This document shows, in pieces, positions 34,473-42,916 of a stretch of 64,000 nucleotides of DNA (positions within the stretch are counted from its first letter, which is position 1; each line of letters opens with the position of its first letter). The notes beneath the pieces are model-generated. The model saw only the letters and a program-made list of their open reading frames with translations. It made no database searches and was not told the DNA's origin. The position numbers were made by a program, and so were the translations under genes. The stretch comes from Haloplanus salinarum (GTDB lineage: Archaea; Halobacteriota; Halobacteria; Halobacteriales; Haloferacaceae): the NCBI RefSeq assembly GCF_024498175.1, contig NZ_CP101823.1, forward strand, positions 992,001 to 1,056,000, in the 5' to 3' direction.

Positions 34473-35795
34473 TCAGTCTGGACCGTCCGTGGAATAAACC
34501 GTCCGCTCCGTTCCGGCGGTCCGCCCCCGCCCGACGCGTCGCCGAAGGAGGAGAACGACCCCCGCGCCCGCCACGACGAGGCCGCCCGCGACGCCGAACG
34601 TCCACAGGTATCCCCTCGCGGCCAGCCACCCGCCGGCGACGCTCCCGACGCCGCCCGCGAACGTCGAGAGGGCGCTGTACACCCCGAGAGCCTCCCCGCG
34701 GACGATCGGTGGCGAGAGTCGCGTGACGAGCGTCCCGGCCGAGACGGCGACGACGGCCCACGCGAAGCCGACGGCGACGAACAGGGCGACGGTCGGCGCC
34801 AACGCCCCGCCGGTCACCACGAGGGCCGGGAACGCGACGCCCCTGACCGCCAGAGCGCTCACGTGGACCAGCGTCACGTCGTACCGCGCCGTGAGCGTCG
34901 CGGCGACGCCGAAGAAGGCGGCCGCGGCGACGTTCAAGGCGAGATAGAGGCCGAAGACGCCGGAGTCGCCGACGCCGACGCCCGCGAGGTAGGCGGGGAG
35001 GGGAGCGAAGAAGGCCCCGAACCCCGCGAACGCGAGCGCGACGGCCAGGAAGAAGACGGCGAGGTCGGGGGTGAACCGGCGCACGAACCGGCGGGGATGG
35101 AGGCCGCGGACGTCCATCCGACGGGGGGTGAAGGGGAAACTCGCGCCGCGGACCCCGAACGGCCGCGCGGCACGGAGCGCGCGGCGCAGGCGGCGGGGTG
35201 CCGGGGCGGCGCCGGGGCGGTCCGGGTCGGAGTCGGCGGGGAGCGACCCGACGGCGACGAGACCCCCGACGCCCGCGCTGGCCCCACAGACCAGACAGAC
35301 GGCACGTTGGGCGGCGATCGCCGACCAGCCGAGCCGATCGCCGGCGAGGACGACCACGAACCCGACGAGCAGGCCGAGCGCCCACCCGACCCCCTGGACC
35401 TCGTTGAGGCGGGCGATCCGGTCGCTCCACGCCGACTCCGGCGTGTCGACGACGGCGAGGAGGGTGAGGACCGGCACCGCGGCGGCGAAGGCGAGCCAGA
35501 CGGCCGCGTTCGCGACGACGACGGCGGCGATGGAGTCGAGCAGGGGAACGGCCGTCAGGGCCACGACGACGGTGCCGACCGCCGCGAGGACGTACCGCCG
35601 CCGGCGACCGGTACGGTCGGCGAGCCACCCGACCCCGAGGGCTCCGGGCGTGCCGGCCGCCGCGGCCACCGCCGCCAGGACCCCGAGCGTCGCCGGCCCG
35701 CCGCCCAACTCCACGACGTACAGCGGGACGATGAGCGACGCGCCGCCGAGGCCCAGCGAGGCCAACCCCCAGGCGTAGAGCCACCGATCGGACAC
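34473..35795 (-). CDS. MFS-type transporter
   Basis: This 440-aa protein has 12 predicted membrane helices. The loop motif GWLADRTGRRRRYVL between helices 2 and 3 is the MFS signature. The second half has LGVYSALSTFAGGVGSVAGGW. Substrate is not recognisable; drug or metabolite efflux is common for such proteins. A GTG at 35795 is taken as the start because it opens directly into the first helix; the longer frame has an implausible Arg-rich extension. It is separated by 3 nt from the K+ channel, so they may be co-transcribed. Confidence 0.78.
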   Translation of the reverse strand: MSDRWLYAWGLASLGLGGASLIVPLYVVELGGGPATLGVLAAVAAAAGTPGALGVGWLADRTGRRRRYVLAAVGTVVVALTAVPLLDSIAAVVVANAAVWLAFAAAVPVLTLLAVVDTPESAWSDRIARLNEVQGVGWALGLLVGFVVVLAGDRLGWSAIAAQRAVCLVCGASAGVGGLVAVGSLPADSDPDRPGAAPAPRRLRRALRAARPFGVRGASFPFTPRRMDVRGLHPRRFVRRFTPDLAVFFLAVALAFAGFGAFFAPLPAYLAGVGVGDSGVFGLYLALNVAAAAFFGVAATLTARYDVTLVHVSALAVRGVAFPALVVTGGALAPTVALFVAVGFAWAVVAVSAGTLVTRLSPPIVRGEALGVYSALSTFAGGVGSVAGGWLAARGYLWTFGVAGGLVVAGAGVVLLLRRRVGRGRTAGTERTVYSTDGPD

Positions 35796-35883
35796 GTCCG
35801 GCCACTCTCCTCCTCGGCACTTATACTGGCGGGTGCCCGGAAACGGGATGGGTTTTTGCCCTTCCCGGCCGACCATCCGGGCG

Positions 35884-36891
35884 GTGCTCGGTCCCACGCT
35901 CGCAGTCGGCCTGGCGCTCGTCTCGACGGCCGTCATCTGGACGGGGAGCGAGCGGCTCGAATCGTCGGCGGGGCGGCTCAGCCGCCACTACGGGCTGCCG
36001 GTCGCCGTCCACGGCGCCGTCGTCGTCGCCGTCGGGTCGAGCTTTCCGGAGCTCAGCTCCGTCGTCATCAGCACGCTCGTCCACGGCGAGTTCTCGCTCG
36101 GCGTCGGCGCCATCGTCGGCAGCGCCATCTTCAACCTGCTCGTGATCCCCGCGGTGTCCGCCCTCGCGAGCGAGGAGTTGGAGACGACCCGCGACATCGT
36201 CCACAAGGACGCCCAGTTCTACATCATCAGCGTCCTCGTCCTCTTTCTCACGTTCGCCCTCGGCGCGACGTACGTGCCCGGCGGGACGAACGAGGCGGCC
36301 ATCCTCACGCCCACGCTCGCGGTCCTCCCCCTGCTCACCTACGGCGTCTACGTCTTCCTCCAGTATCAGGACACGCGCGAGCATACGGCCGCCCCGCCGT
36401 CGGACGTCGCGGTGCGCCGCGAGTGGGGGTGGCTCGTCGTCGCCCTCGTGCTCATCGCCGTCGGCGTCGAGGGCATCGTCCGTGCCGTCCTCGCGCTCGG
36501 TGCCCTCTTCGACACCCCCTCCTTCCTCTGGGGGGTCACCGTCATCGCCGCCGCGACCAGCCTGCCCGACGCCTTCGTCAGCGTCCGCGCGGCCAAGGAA
36601 GACGACAGCATCACCAGCCTCACGAACGTCCTCGGGAGCAACACGTTCAACCTCCTCGTCGCCATCCCGGTGGGGGTCCTGCTGGCCGGATCCGCGACCA
36701 TCGACTTCCTGGTCGCCGTCCCCATGCTCGGGTTCCTGGCGTTCGTGACGCTCGTGTTCGTCGTCCTCACCCGGACGCACCTCGAACTGACCGACCCCGA
36801 GGCGTACACGCTGCTCGGGCTCTATCTCCTCTTCCTCGGGTGGATGACTCTGGAGACGCTCGGCGTCATCGAGGGCGTGCGGGGGATCTGA
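35884..36891 (+). CDS. Ca2+/Na+ antiporter-type cation exchanger
   Basis: This 335-aa protein has about 10 helices. Two internal alpha-repeats are visible: AVVVAVGSSFPELSSVVIST (first) and VIAAATSLPDAFVSVRAAKED (second), with GSAIFNLLV and GSNTFNLLV blocks. This is the CaCA exchanger fold, swapping Ca2+ or another cation for Na+ or H+. A GTG at 35884 is preferred: an AT-rich GGGTTTTTG about 25-30 nt upstream would make it leaderless. Upstream ATGs give an unlikely hydrophilic extension. Confidence 0.85.
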   Translation: MLGPTLAVGLALVSTAVIWTGSERLESSAGRLSRHYGLPVAVHGAVVVAVGSSFPELSSVVISTLVHGEFSLGVGAIVGSAIFNLLVIPAVSALASEELETTRDIVHKDAQFYIISVLVLFLTFALGATYVPGGTNEAAILTPTLAVLPLLTYGVYVFLQYQDTREHTAAPPSDVAVRREWGWLVVALVLIAVGVEGIVRAVLALGALFDTPSFLWGVTVIAAATSLPDAFVSVRAAKEDDSITSLTNVLGSNTFNLLVAIPVGVLLAGSATIDFLVAVPMLGFLAFVTLVFVVLTRTHLELTDPEAYTLLGLYLLFLGWMTLETLGVIEGVRGI

Positions 36892-36906
36892 CCGCGCCCC
36901 ACCGGG

Positions 36907-38748
36907 TCAGCGCTTTTGCGGTTCGCGGGGATCCGCCCGCCGGCCGAACAGCTTCTCGCGGAGGCTCCGGCCCGTCGCGCGCTCGGCCAACAACACCGAA
37001 CAGTCGAGTTCGTCGACGACGTCGAGCTTGAGCGAGTCGGTGACCAGCCGGGGGAGCAGTCCCCGTTCGACCGCGCCGAGTACGACCAGCGAGTGATCGG
37101 CCGCCCTCTTCGCGATGGCCCGCTCGACGTCGCCGGAGGTGTCGACGACCACGTCGGCGTCGTCGAGGCCGTGATCGGTGGCCCACCGTTGCAGGAACTC
37201 CTCGCCGGCCGTGCGGTCCTCGGGGCCGTCGACGACGTGGAGGAGCGTACTCGACGCGTCGGCGGTCGAACCGAGCGCCCGGGCCACTTCGGCCCCGAGC
37301 GCGCAGTCCGGGGAGTCGACGGTCGGCAGGAGGAGCCGTGAGGTGTCGAGGTCCCGGTCCCGCAGGGCCAGGAAGTCACAGGGCGGCGCACCGCGCAGGT
37401 CCGTCAGCGACCGTCCGCCGCGGCCGGTCGTCCACGGGCGGCTGTCGTCCCAGCCGATCATCAGGAGGTCGGCGTTCTCCCGTTCGGCCACGTCGAATAT
37501 CTCGTCGAACGATCGATGCGAGACGATGGTCGACGTCTCCACGGCGACGTCGTGGTCCCGAATCGTCTCCCGAACCCCGTCGAGGAGTTCGTCGGACTCC
37601 TCGATGATCCGGCGGTGTTGTCCGGCGCCGTACCCGCCGGTCCGCTGGTCGGGCATCTGCACCACGTGGACCGGGTGAACCACCGCGGACTCCCGGGCGC
37701 TGGCGACGAGGCAGGCGAGTTCGATCAGCCGCCGCTCGGTCCGTGGGTTCGCTATCGGGACGATCACCCGATAGGGACCGTCGCTGTCCTCGACTTGCTC
37801 GCCGGTGTTGACGAGGGGGACGTACGCCCGCCCGGCGAGGCCGCCGAACAGCCACTCGCGTGGGGAGAGCTGGCGTTTCGCGCCCTCGAACCGGGCGGAT
37901 TTCAGGCGGTGTTCGGTGGTCTGGAAGTAGTTGACGACGGTCACCAGCAGGACGCCGCCGAGGGTGTTGCCGAGCAACACCGGCAGCGCGAACTCGGTGA
38001 TGCCGACGACGACCGGGAGGTCGTCGACGAGGATCAGATAGACCATCTCGGTGTAGGAGACGACGATGTGAAAGAGGTTGCCGAGCGGCACCGCGAGGAA
38101 GGCGAGATACACGACGACGATCCGCGAGACGGTGTCGCGGGCGGCGTACTCGACCCACACGACGCCGGCGACGATCAGGCCGGCGAAGGCGGCCTTGACG
38201 AACAGCGTCGCGGGTGCCGTCTCGACGCCCTTGCGCCCGAGTTCGACGGCCGTCGCCGCCGTCGACGGCGAGAAGACGCCTCCCCACGCCAGCGCGGCGG
38301 CACCGAGGGTCCCCCCGGCGAAGTTGCCCGCGAGGACGACGATCCAGTTGCGCAACAGCGCCGGGACGCTCACCAGCCGTTCGAGCGTCAGCGCCACCGG
38401 CGGGAGCGTGTTCTCCGTGTACAGCTGGTAGCCGCCGATGATGATGTAGATGAACCCAAGCGGGTACAGCATCGCGCTCAGCACCGGGTGGCCGTCGGTC
38501 GACGCCGTCAACGACGCGTACAGCAGGAAGGTGATCGTGATGGCGAAGCCGGCGGCCAGCCCCGAGAAGAACAGTTCGCGGCTCCCCGCGGTGATCTCCT
38601 CGTCGGCCGCCGCGACGATGCGCTGGAACACCTCGTCCGTCGAGAACCGATCGCGCACCACCTCCCCGACGGCCGGCGCGCCGCTCCGTGACCGCTCGAC
38701 GGCCTCCCGCACCGACTCCTCAGGATCCGGCGGCTCGTCCGAACTCAT
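36907..38748 (-). CDS. Formate/nitrite transporter family channel fused to two USP domains
   Basis: This 613-aa protein starts with an FNT-type channel (about residues 35-290): FFSGLAAGFAITITFLLYA, LPPVALTLERL, NWIVVLAGNFAGGTLGAAAL, LLGNTLGGVLLV. The rest is cytoplasmic and contains two universal-stress-type nucleotide domains (about 325-460 and 465-590; YRVIVPIANPRTERRLIELA, RLLLPTVDSPDCALGAEVAR). FNT channels move formate, nitrite or HS-. The attached USP units likely sense ATP/AMP or energy state; that is inference. Neighbour P450 is divergent. Confidence 0.85.
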   Translation of the reverse strand: MSSDEPPDPEESVREAVERSRSGAPAVGEVVRDRFSTDEVFQRIVAAADEEITAGSRELFFSGLAAGFAITITFLLYASLTASTDGHPVLSAMLYPLGFIYIIIGGYQLYTENTLPPVALTLERLVSVPALLRNWIVVLAGNFAGGTLGAAALAWGGVFSPSTAATAVELGRKGVETAPATLFVKAAFAGLIVAGVVWVEYAARDTVSRIVVVYLAFLAVPLGNLFHIVVSYTEMVYLILVDDLPVVVGITEFALPVLLGNTLGGVLLVTVVNYFQTTEHRLKSARFEGAKRQLSPREWLFGGLAGRAYVPLVNTGEQVEDSDGPYRVIVPIANPRTERRLIELACLVASARESAVVHPVHVVQMPDQRTGGYGAGQHRRIIEESDELLDGVRETIRDHDVAVETSTIVSHRSFDEIFDVAERENADLLMIGWDDSRPWTTGRGGRSLTDLRGAPPCDFLALRDRDLDTSRLLLPTVDSPDCALGAEVARALGSTADASSTLLHVVDGPEDRTAGEEFLQRWATDHGLDDADVVVDTSGDVERAIAKRAADHSLVVLGAVERGLLPRLVTDSLKLDVVDELDCSVLLAERATGRSLREKLFGRRADPREPQKR

Positions 38749-38844
38749 ACCGCAACCGACCGGTCGAGGGAACTAATGGTTTGATACACTCGGACGGCAG
38801 CCGGGTCCCGTGGATATAAGCCGCCGAGACGGTATACCGCCGGT

Positions 38845-40203
38845 ATGTCCTCGGGCGACGGCACGACGACCCCGCTGGCACCTTACCCCTCGACGCTCGG
38901 GCATCCGCTGACACACACCGTCGGCGCGATGCGCGACGTCTTCGGCTTCCGGAACCGGGCGATGGCCGACCGGGACTTCGTCCGGGTCAAACTCCTCGGT
39001 CCCGGCGACGTCTACCACCTCGGTCACCCCGACCACTTCGAGTACGTCCTCCTGAGCGGCCGCGACGACTTCCGCAAGTCCGACGACTTCCGTATCGCCT
39101 TCGACGAGGGCCTCGTCGCCGCCGAGGGGGAGACCTGGCGCCGCCAGCGCGAGGTGTTACAGCCCCTGTTCGCCCGTGATCGGCTCCTCGACCACGCCGA
39201 CGGGATGGTCGCGCAGGTCAGGCGTCGGTGTCGGCGCTGGGAACCCGGGAGTCGGATCGACCTCGCCGCGGAGACGAGCCAGTTGAGCCTCGACGTGCTC
39301 TTCTCGACGCTGTTCGGGCGCGAACTCTCCATCGACGGGGACGAGGCGATCCGGACGGCCGCCGACCGCCTGCAGGACTGGTTCGCCCCCACCTCCTACC
39401 CGCTTCCCCGATGGGTGCCGACGCCCGCCCGGCGGCGGTTCCGGCGCGGGAAGGAACGCCTCCACGCCGTCGCCGACGACCTGCTCGCGGCAGCGGCCAC
39501 GGATCCACCGGCCGATCCGTCGGCTGCCGACGACCTCCTCTCCTTGCTCGTCGCCCTCCGCGAATCGGGGGCGACACCCGAGGGCGTCCTAGACGACGAC
39601 TCACTCGGGGACCAGGTGGTGACGATGATCTTCGCCGGTCACGACACCACCTCGACGGCCATCGCCTTCGCCTTCTACGCGCTGGCCACCAACCCCGAGG
39701 TCCGGGCGCGGTTCCACGACGAGGTCGACGCCCTCGACGGGCCGCCGACGGTCGACGATCTGGACGCCCTCGACGTGACCGAACGGGTCGTGACCGAGAC
39801 GCTCCGCAAGTATCCGCCGGTGTACACCATCCCCCGCGAGGCGGCGACGGACGTGACCCTGGACGGCTACCGCATCCCCGAGGGCGCGGCGACGTGGCTC
39901 ACCGTCGATCAGATCCACCGCGACTCCCGGTTCTACGACGACCCCGAGACCTTCCGTCCGGCGCGCTGGGCGACCGACCTCCGCGAGCGCCTGCCGGACT
40001 TCGCGTACGCCCCCTTCGGCGGCGGCCCGCGCCGCTGTATCGGCCGTCAGTTCGCCCTGCTGGAGGCGACGCTCGCCCTCGCGACGATCGGTCGCGAGTA
40101 CGACCTCGTCTGGCCCGGCGATCCCGACGCGGAGCCGCCGCTCGTCGGCGCCATGACGGCGCGCATGGTACCCGGCACGAAGTTCGTCGTCGAGCGGCGG
40201 TAA
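38845..40203 (+). CDS. Cytochrome P450
   Basis: This 452-aa protein has the I-helix motif FAGHDTTST (oxygen activation), ETLRKYPP (ExxR), and heme loop FGGGPRRCIGRQ with Cys398 as thiolate ligand. The N-terminus has no membrane anchor, so the protein is soluble. It resembles the haloarchaeal P450s (CYP174-like, from memory) and bacterial P450s using ferredoxin electron donors; the substrate is unknown. The ATG at 38845 is preceded by a TATA-like GGATATAAG about 32 nt upstream. Confidence 0.92.
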   Translation: MSSGDGTTTPLAPYPSTLGHPLTHTVGAMRDVFGFRNRAMADRDFVRVKLLGPGDVYHLGHPDHFEYVLLSGRDDFRKSDDFRIAFDEGLVAAEGETWRRQREVLQPLFARDRLLDHADGMVAQVRRRCRRWEPGSRIDLAAETSQLSLDVLFSTLFGRELSIDGDEAIRTAADRLQDWFAPTSYPLPRWVPTPARRRFRRGKERLHAVADDLLAAAATDPPADPSAADDLLSLLVALRESGATPEGVLDDDSLGDQVVTMIFAGHDTTSTAIAFAFYALATNPEVRARFHDEVDALDGPPTVDDLDALDVTERVVTETLRKYPPVYTIPREAATDVTLDGYRIPEGAATWLTVDQIHRDSRFYDDPETFRPARWATDLRERLPDFAYAPFGGGPRRCIGRQFALLEATLALATIGREYDLVWPGDPDAEPPLVGAMTARMVPGTKFVVERR

Positions 40204-40271
40204 GTGGAGGAAAAGTGCCCACGGCAGCGGGGACCGGGGTCGCTGAGGCGGTCAGGGAGCCCGCCGTCGGC

Positions 40272-42758
40272 TCACTCCTCGACGACGACAGTGCCCTCCA
40301 TCCCCGCGGCCTCGTGCGGGATGCAGAAATAGCCGTGTTCGCCGGCCGTCTCGAAGGTGTGGACGTAGGACTGGCCGGAGGCGACGTAGCCCTGACCGTT
40401 CTCCCAGCCCTCGCGGGCAGCCTCCTCGGAGTCGAAATCGCCGGAGGCCCAGTAGCTCGCCCCCTCGGGGAGGCCGTCGCCGTAGGCGGTGACGCTGTGG
40501 GGTTCGCCGCCGGCGTGGCTCCACGCCACCGTGTCGCCGACGGAGACGGTGAGTTCCGCGGGCTCGAAGGCGACGGCGGTCATGTCGACCACGTGGTCGG
40601 CATCGTCGGGGACGCCCTCGACGACGTTGGGGCCGCCCTCGAAGTCGCCGGAGTCGCCGCCGTGACCGCCCTCGCCGCCTCCGCCGCCGGCGGAGATCTC
40701 GGGCGCGTCGCCGACGGCGCCGGCGACCGCGAAGCCGGCGTTGCGGGTCGCCTGCGCGAACCGTTCGCCGGCCGCGTCGACGCCCTCGCCGCTCTCGAGC
40801 GCCGAGACGTAGTCCGAGAGCGCGGACTCGAAGGTCTCGTAGGTCTCGTGGTCCCCCTCTTCGAGGGCCTCGTGGACGCGGGCGTTCTCGAAGGTGGCGA
40901 ACACGTCGCCCACGAGGGGGGCGGCGTTCACGTCGCCGCCGCCCTCACCGCGCTCGACGACGGCGTAGACGGCCGCGGTCGCCTCGTCGGCGAAGGTCGT
41001 CGCGGCGTCGGAGGCGTCGGCCTCTCCCGTCGTCGCCGAGCGGACGGCCCCGAGGGCCTCCTCGAAGGAGTGGTATCGCTCCTCGCTGGCCGCCTCGACG
41101 GCCTCGTGGAAGCCGTTGGCGCCGGCCTCGAAGTACTCGAAGGCCTCGCTCGCAACCGTCTCGGCGCGGTCGGTCGCGCCGAGCGTCGCGAGGACGCCCG
41201 CGTCGCCGGCGCGGCCGGTCATGTACGTCGCCGCGGCCGCGCTGGCGACGGGCGTCGACCCCGCGCTGGCCTCGAACTCGACGAGGGCGTCGGTCGCCCC
41301 CGCGAGGTGGGTGTCGACGGCCTCGTCGTCGCCGCCGCGGAAGGCCTCGGGGAGCGCCGTCAGGTGCTCCTCCTCGAAGGTGTGATAGAGCTCCTCGCTG
41401 GTCTCCTCCAGCGTCTCGTGGAAGTCGGCCTCGTTCTCCTCGAAGCGGGCGAAGAGGTCCTCCGCGACCGTCGCGGCCGCCTCGCCCTCGCCCCGGTGGT
41501 AGCGTTCGCGGGCGTCGCCGAGGCGGGCGCGGAAGTACCCGGATTCGAGCACCGGCGCGGCGTCGCCGGCGAGGGCCTCGATCCCCGTCGTGAGGCCGTC
41601 GTGGGTCGTCGCCGCCGCGTCCGCGACCCCGGCGTCGTCGCCGTTCTCGATGGCCTCGATCAGGGCTTCGAGCCCGTCGTGTTCGAACTGCTCGTAGGCG
41701 TCCTCGCTGGCCTCCTCCAAGGCCTCGTGGGCGCGGGCGCCCTCGAAGTGCTGGAAGACGGACTGGGCGGCGGCCGTCGCCGCTTCGGGCTCGCCGGCCT
41801 CGTAGAGCCACACGGCGTCACGGACCCGAGCGCGGTAGCCGTTCAGGCCGGCGGCGTGGGCGAGGCCGAGACCCGGACCGCCGAGCCCGGCGGCCATCTC
41901 GGCGTCGAAGCCGACGGCGCCCATCAGCGAGAGGTGGCCGACCCCCGCGACCCCCTCGGGGACGAGTTCGTACGCGGCGTCGACGACGCCCTGTGACGCC
42001 GAGAGCGCCGCCTCGTGGACGGCGTCGGCGTCGCCCTCCTGGGCGGCCGAAACGGCGTCCTCCAGCCCGCCCTCGAAGGCCTCGTAATACTCCTCGCCGG
42101 CCGATTCGATGGTGTCGTGGACCGCCGCCTCCTCGAAGTCGGCGAGCGTTGCTTCCCCGACCGTCGCCGCCGCGTCGGTCAGACCGGCGGTCGCGAGGGC
42201 GTCGACGTTCCGGACGCGGGACGCGAACACGAACAGGGAGAACACCCCGACCGCGGCGTCGCCGGTCCGCTCGCGCTGGGCGGACAGCAGGTCCTCGCCC
42301 GCGCCGTCGAGGGCGCCGATGGCCTCGTCGGCGTTCCCCGCCTCGAACGCCGAGCGGCCGTCGCCGAGGCTCCCCTCGAAGGACTCGTAGGCCTCCTCGC
42401 TCGTCGATTCGAGGCCCTCGTGGGCGCCGTACTCGCCGCCGGCGTTCTCGAACCGGGCGAACACGTCGCCGACGAGTCGCGCGGCCGCGGCGTGGTTGTC
42501 GGTGCGGCCGAGCGCCACCGCGTCGTGGAGTCGCGCCCGCATGACGTTCCACTCCGCCGCGAGCGCCGTGTCGGCCGAGACCGCAGCGGTCGGCGTCTCG
42601 GTCGCGGTGGGTTCGGCGGTGTCCGTCGCGGTGGGTTCGGCAGTGTCCGTCGCCGTCGGTTCGGCCGCGTCGGTTCCGCTCTCGCCGCCACAGCCGGCCA
42701 GTCCGGCACCGAGGGCGACGCCGGTCGCCTGCAGTATCCGTCTTCTCGTGTGTCGCAT
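40272..42758 (-). CDS. DUF5059-type lipoprotein with six helical repeats and a C-terminal cupredoxin
   Basis: This 828-aa protein has a Tat-like N-terminus (MRHTRRRILQATG), a lipobox ending C23, and a Thr/Pro/Glu spacer. At least six divergent helical repeats follow (patterns such as DVFARFENAGGEYGAHE, SVFQHFEGARAHEALEE, DVFATFENARVHEALEE). The last 120 residues form a plastocyanin-like domain with copper ligands in EPHSVTAYG and YFCIPHEAAGM. It would be a surface electron carrier or iron/copper protein. The promoter carries three iron-regulator-like sites. The cupredoxin is paralogous to the protein at 50370. Confidence 0.82.
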   Translation of the reverse strand: MRHTRRRILQATGVALGAGLAGCGGESGTDAAEPTATDTAEPTATDTAEPTATETPTAAVSADTALAAEWNVMRARLHDAVALGRTDNHAAAARLVGDVFARFENAGGEYGAHEGLESTSEEAYESFEGSLGDGRSAFEAGNADEAIGALDGAGEDLLSAQRERTGDAAVGVFSLFVFASRVRNVDALATAGLTDAAATVGEATLADFEEAAVHDTIESAGEEYYEAFEGGLEDAVSAAQEGDADAVHEAALSASQGVVDAAYELVPEGVAGVGHLSLMGAVGFDAEMAAGLGGPGLGLAHAAGLNGYRARVRDAVWLYEAGEPEAATAAAQSVFQHFEGARAHEALEEASEDAYEQFEHDGLEALIEAIENGDDAGVADAAATTHDGLTTGIEALAGDAAPVLESGYFRARLGDARERYHRGEGEAAATVAEDLFARFEENEADFHETLEETSEELYHTFEEEHLTALPEAFRGGDDEAVDTHLAGATDALVEFEASAGSTPVASAAAATYMTGRAGDAGVLATLGATDRAETVASEAFEYFEAGANGFHEAVEAASEERYHSFEEALGAVRSATTGEADASDAATTFADEATAAVYAVVERGEGGGDVNAAPLVGDVFATFENARVHEALEEGDHETYETFESALSDYVSALESGEGVDAAGERFAQATRNAGFAVAGAVGDAPEISAGGGGGEGGHGGDSGDFEGGPNVVEGVPDDADHVVDMTAVAFEPAELTVSVGDTVAWSHAGGEPHSVTAYGDGLPEGASYWASGDFDSEEAAREGWENGQGYVASGQSYVHTFETAGEHGYFCIPHEAAGMEGTVVVEE

Positions 42759-42761
42759 AGA

Positions 42762-42779
42762 TTTTAGGCTAGCCTAAAA
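42762..42779. promoter_or_regulatory. Iron-regulator-like operator (perfect palindrome) at the DUF5059 start
   Basis: TTTTAGGCTAGCCTAAAA is a perfect 18-bp palindrome ending 3 nt before the ATG at 42758. It matches the TTAGG-N4-CCTAA form of DtxR/Idr-type iron-dependent regulators described in haloarchaea. Overlap with the expected transcription start suggests repression under iron sufficiency. Confidence 0.75.
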
Positions 42780-42796
42780 ACACAAAAGCCCGTCGG

Positions 42797-42816
42797 TTTT
42801 TCGGTCAACCTAAAAA
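42797..42816. promoter_or_regulatory. Second iron-regulator-like operator (degenerate)
   Basis: TTTTTCGGTCAACCTAAAAA is symmetric in 16 of 20 positions and shares the outer TTTTT / CCTAAAAA with the perfect site 17 bases away. It lies around the TATA region of the DUF5059 promoter. Confidence 0.55.
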
Positions 42817-42886
42817 TTTCGTGGCGGACGCCTCCCCCTCGCGGGTGGGGAGTCGGTAGGAGCGATGGGGGACGCGGCCGACAGTA

Positions 42887-42902
42887 TTTAGGCCAACCTA
42901 AA
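42887..42902. promoter_or_regulatory. Third iron-regulator-like operator
   Basis: TTTAGGCCAACCTAAA (16 nt, with one asymmetric pair in the centre) lies 14 nt after the end of the NCS2 permease gene and about 130 nt upstream of the DUF5059 start. It could be a distal operator for that promoter. Confidence 0.6.
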
Positions 42903-42916
42903 AACGTGTCGAAGCG

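Noticed and set aside
34131..37031. 966-codon open frame on the plus strand
   Set aside because: The composition is an Arg/Asp/Gly run without motifs and covers the K+ channel, MFS and antiporter genes, which are supported.
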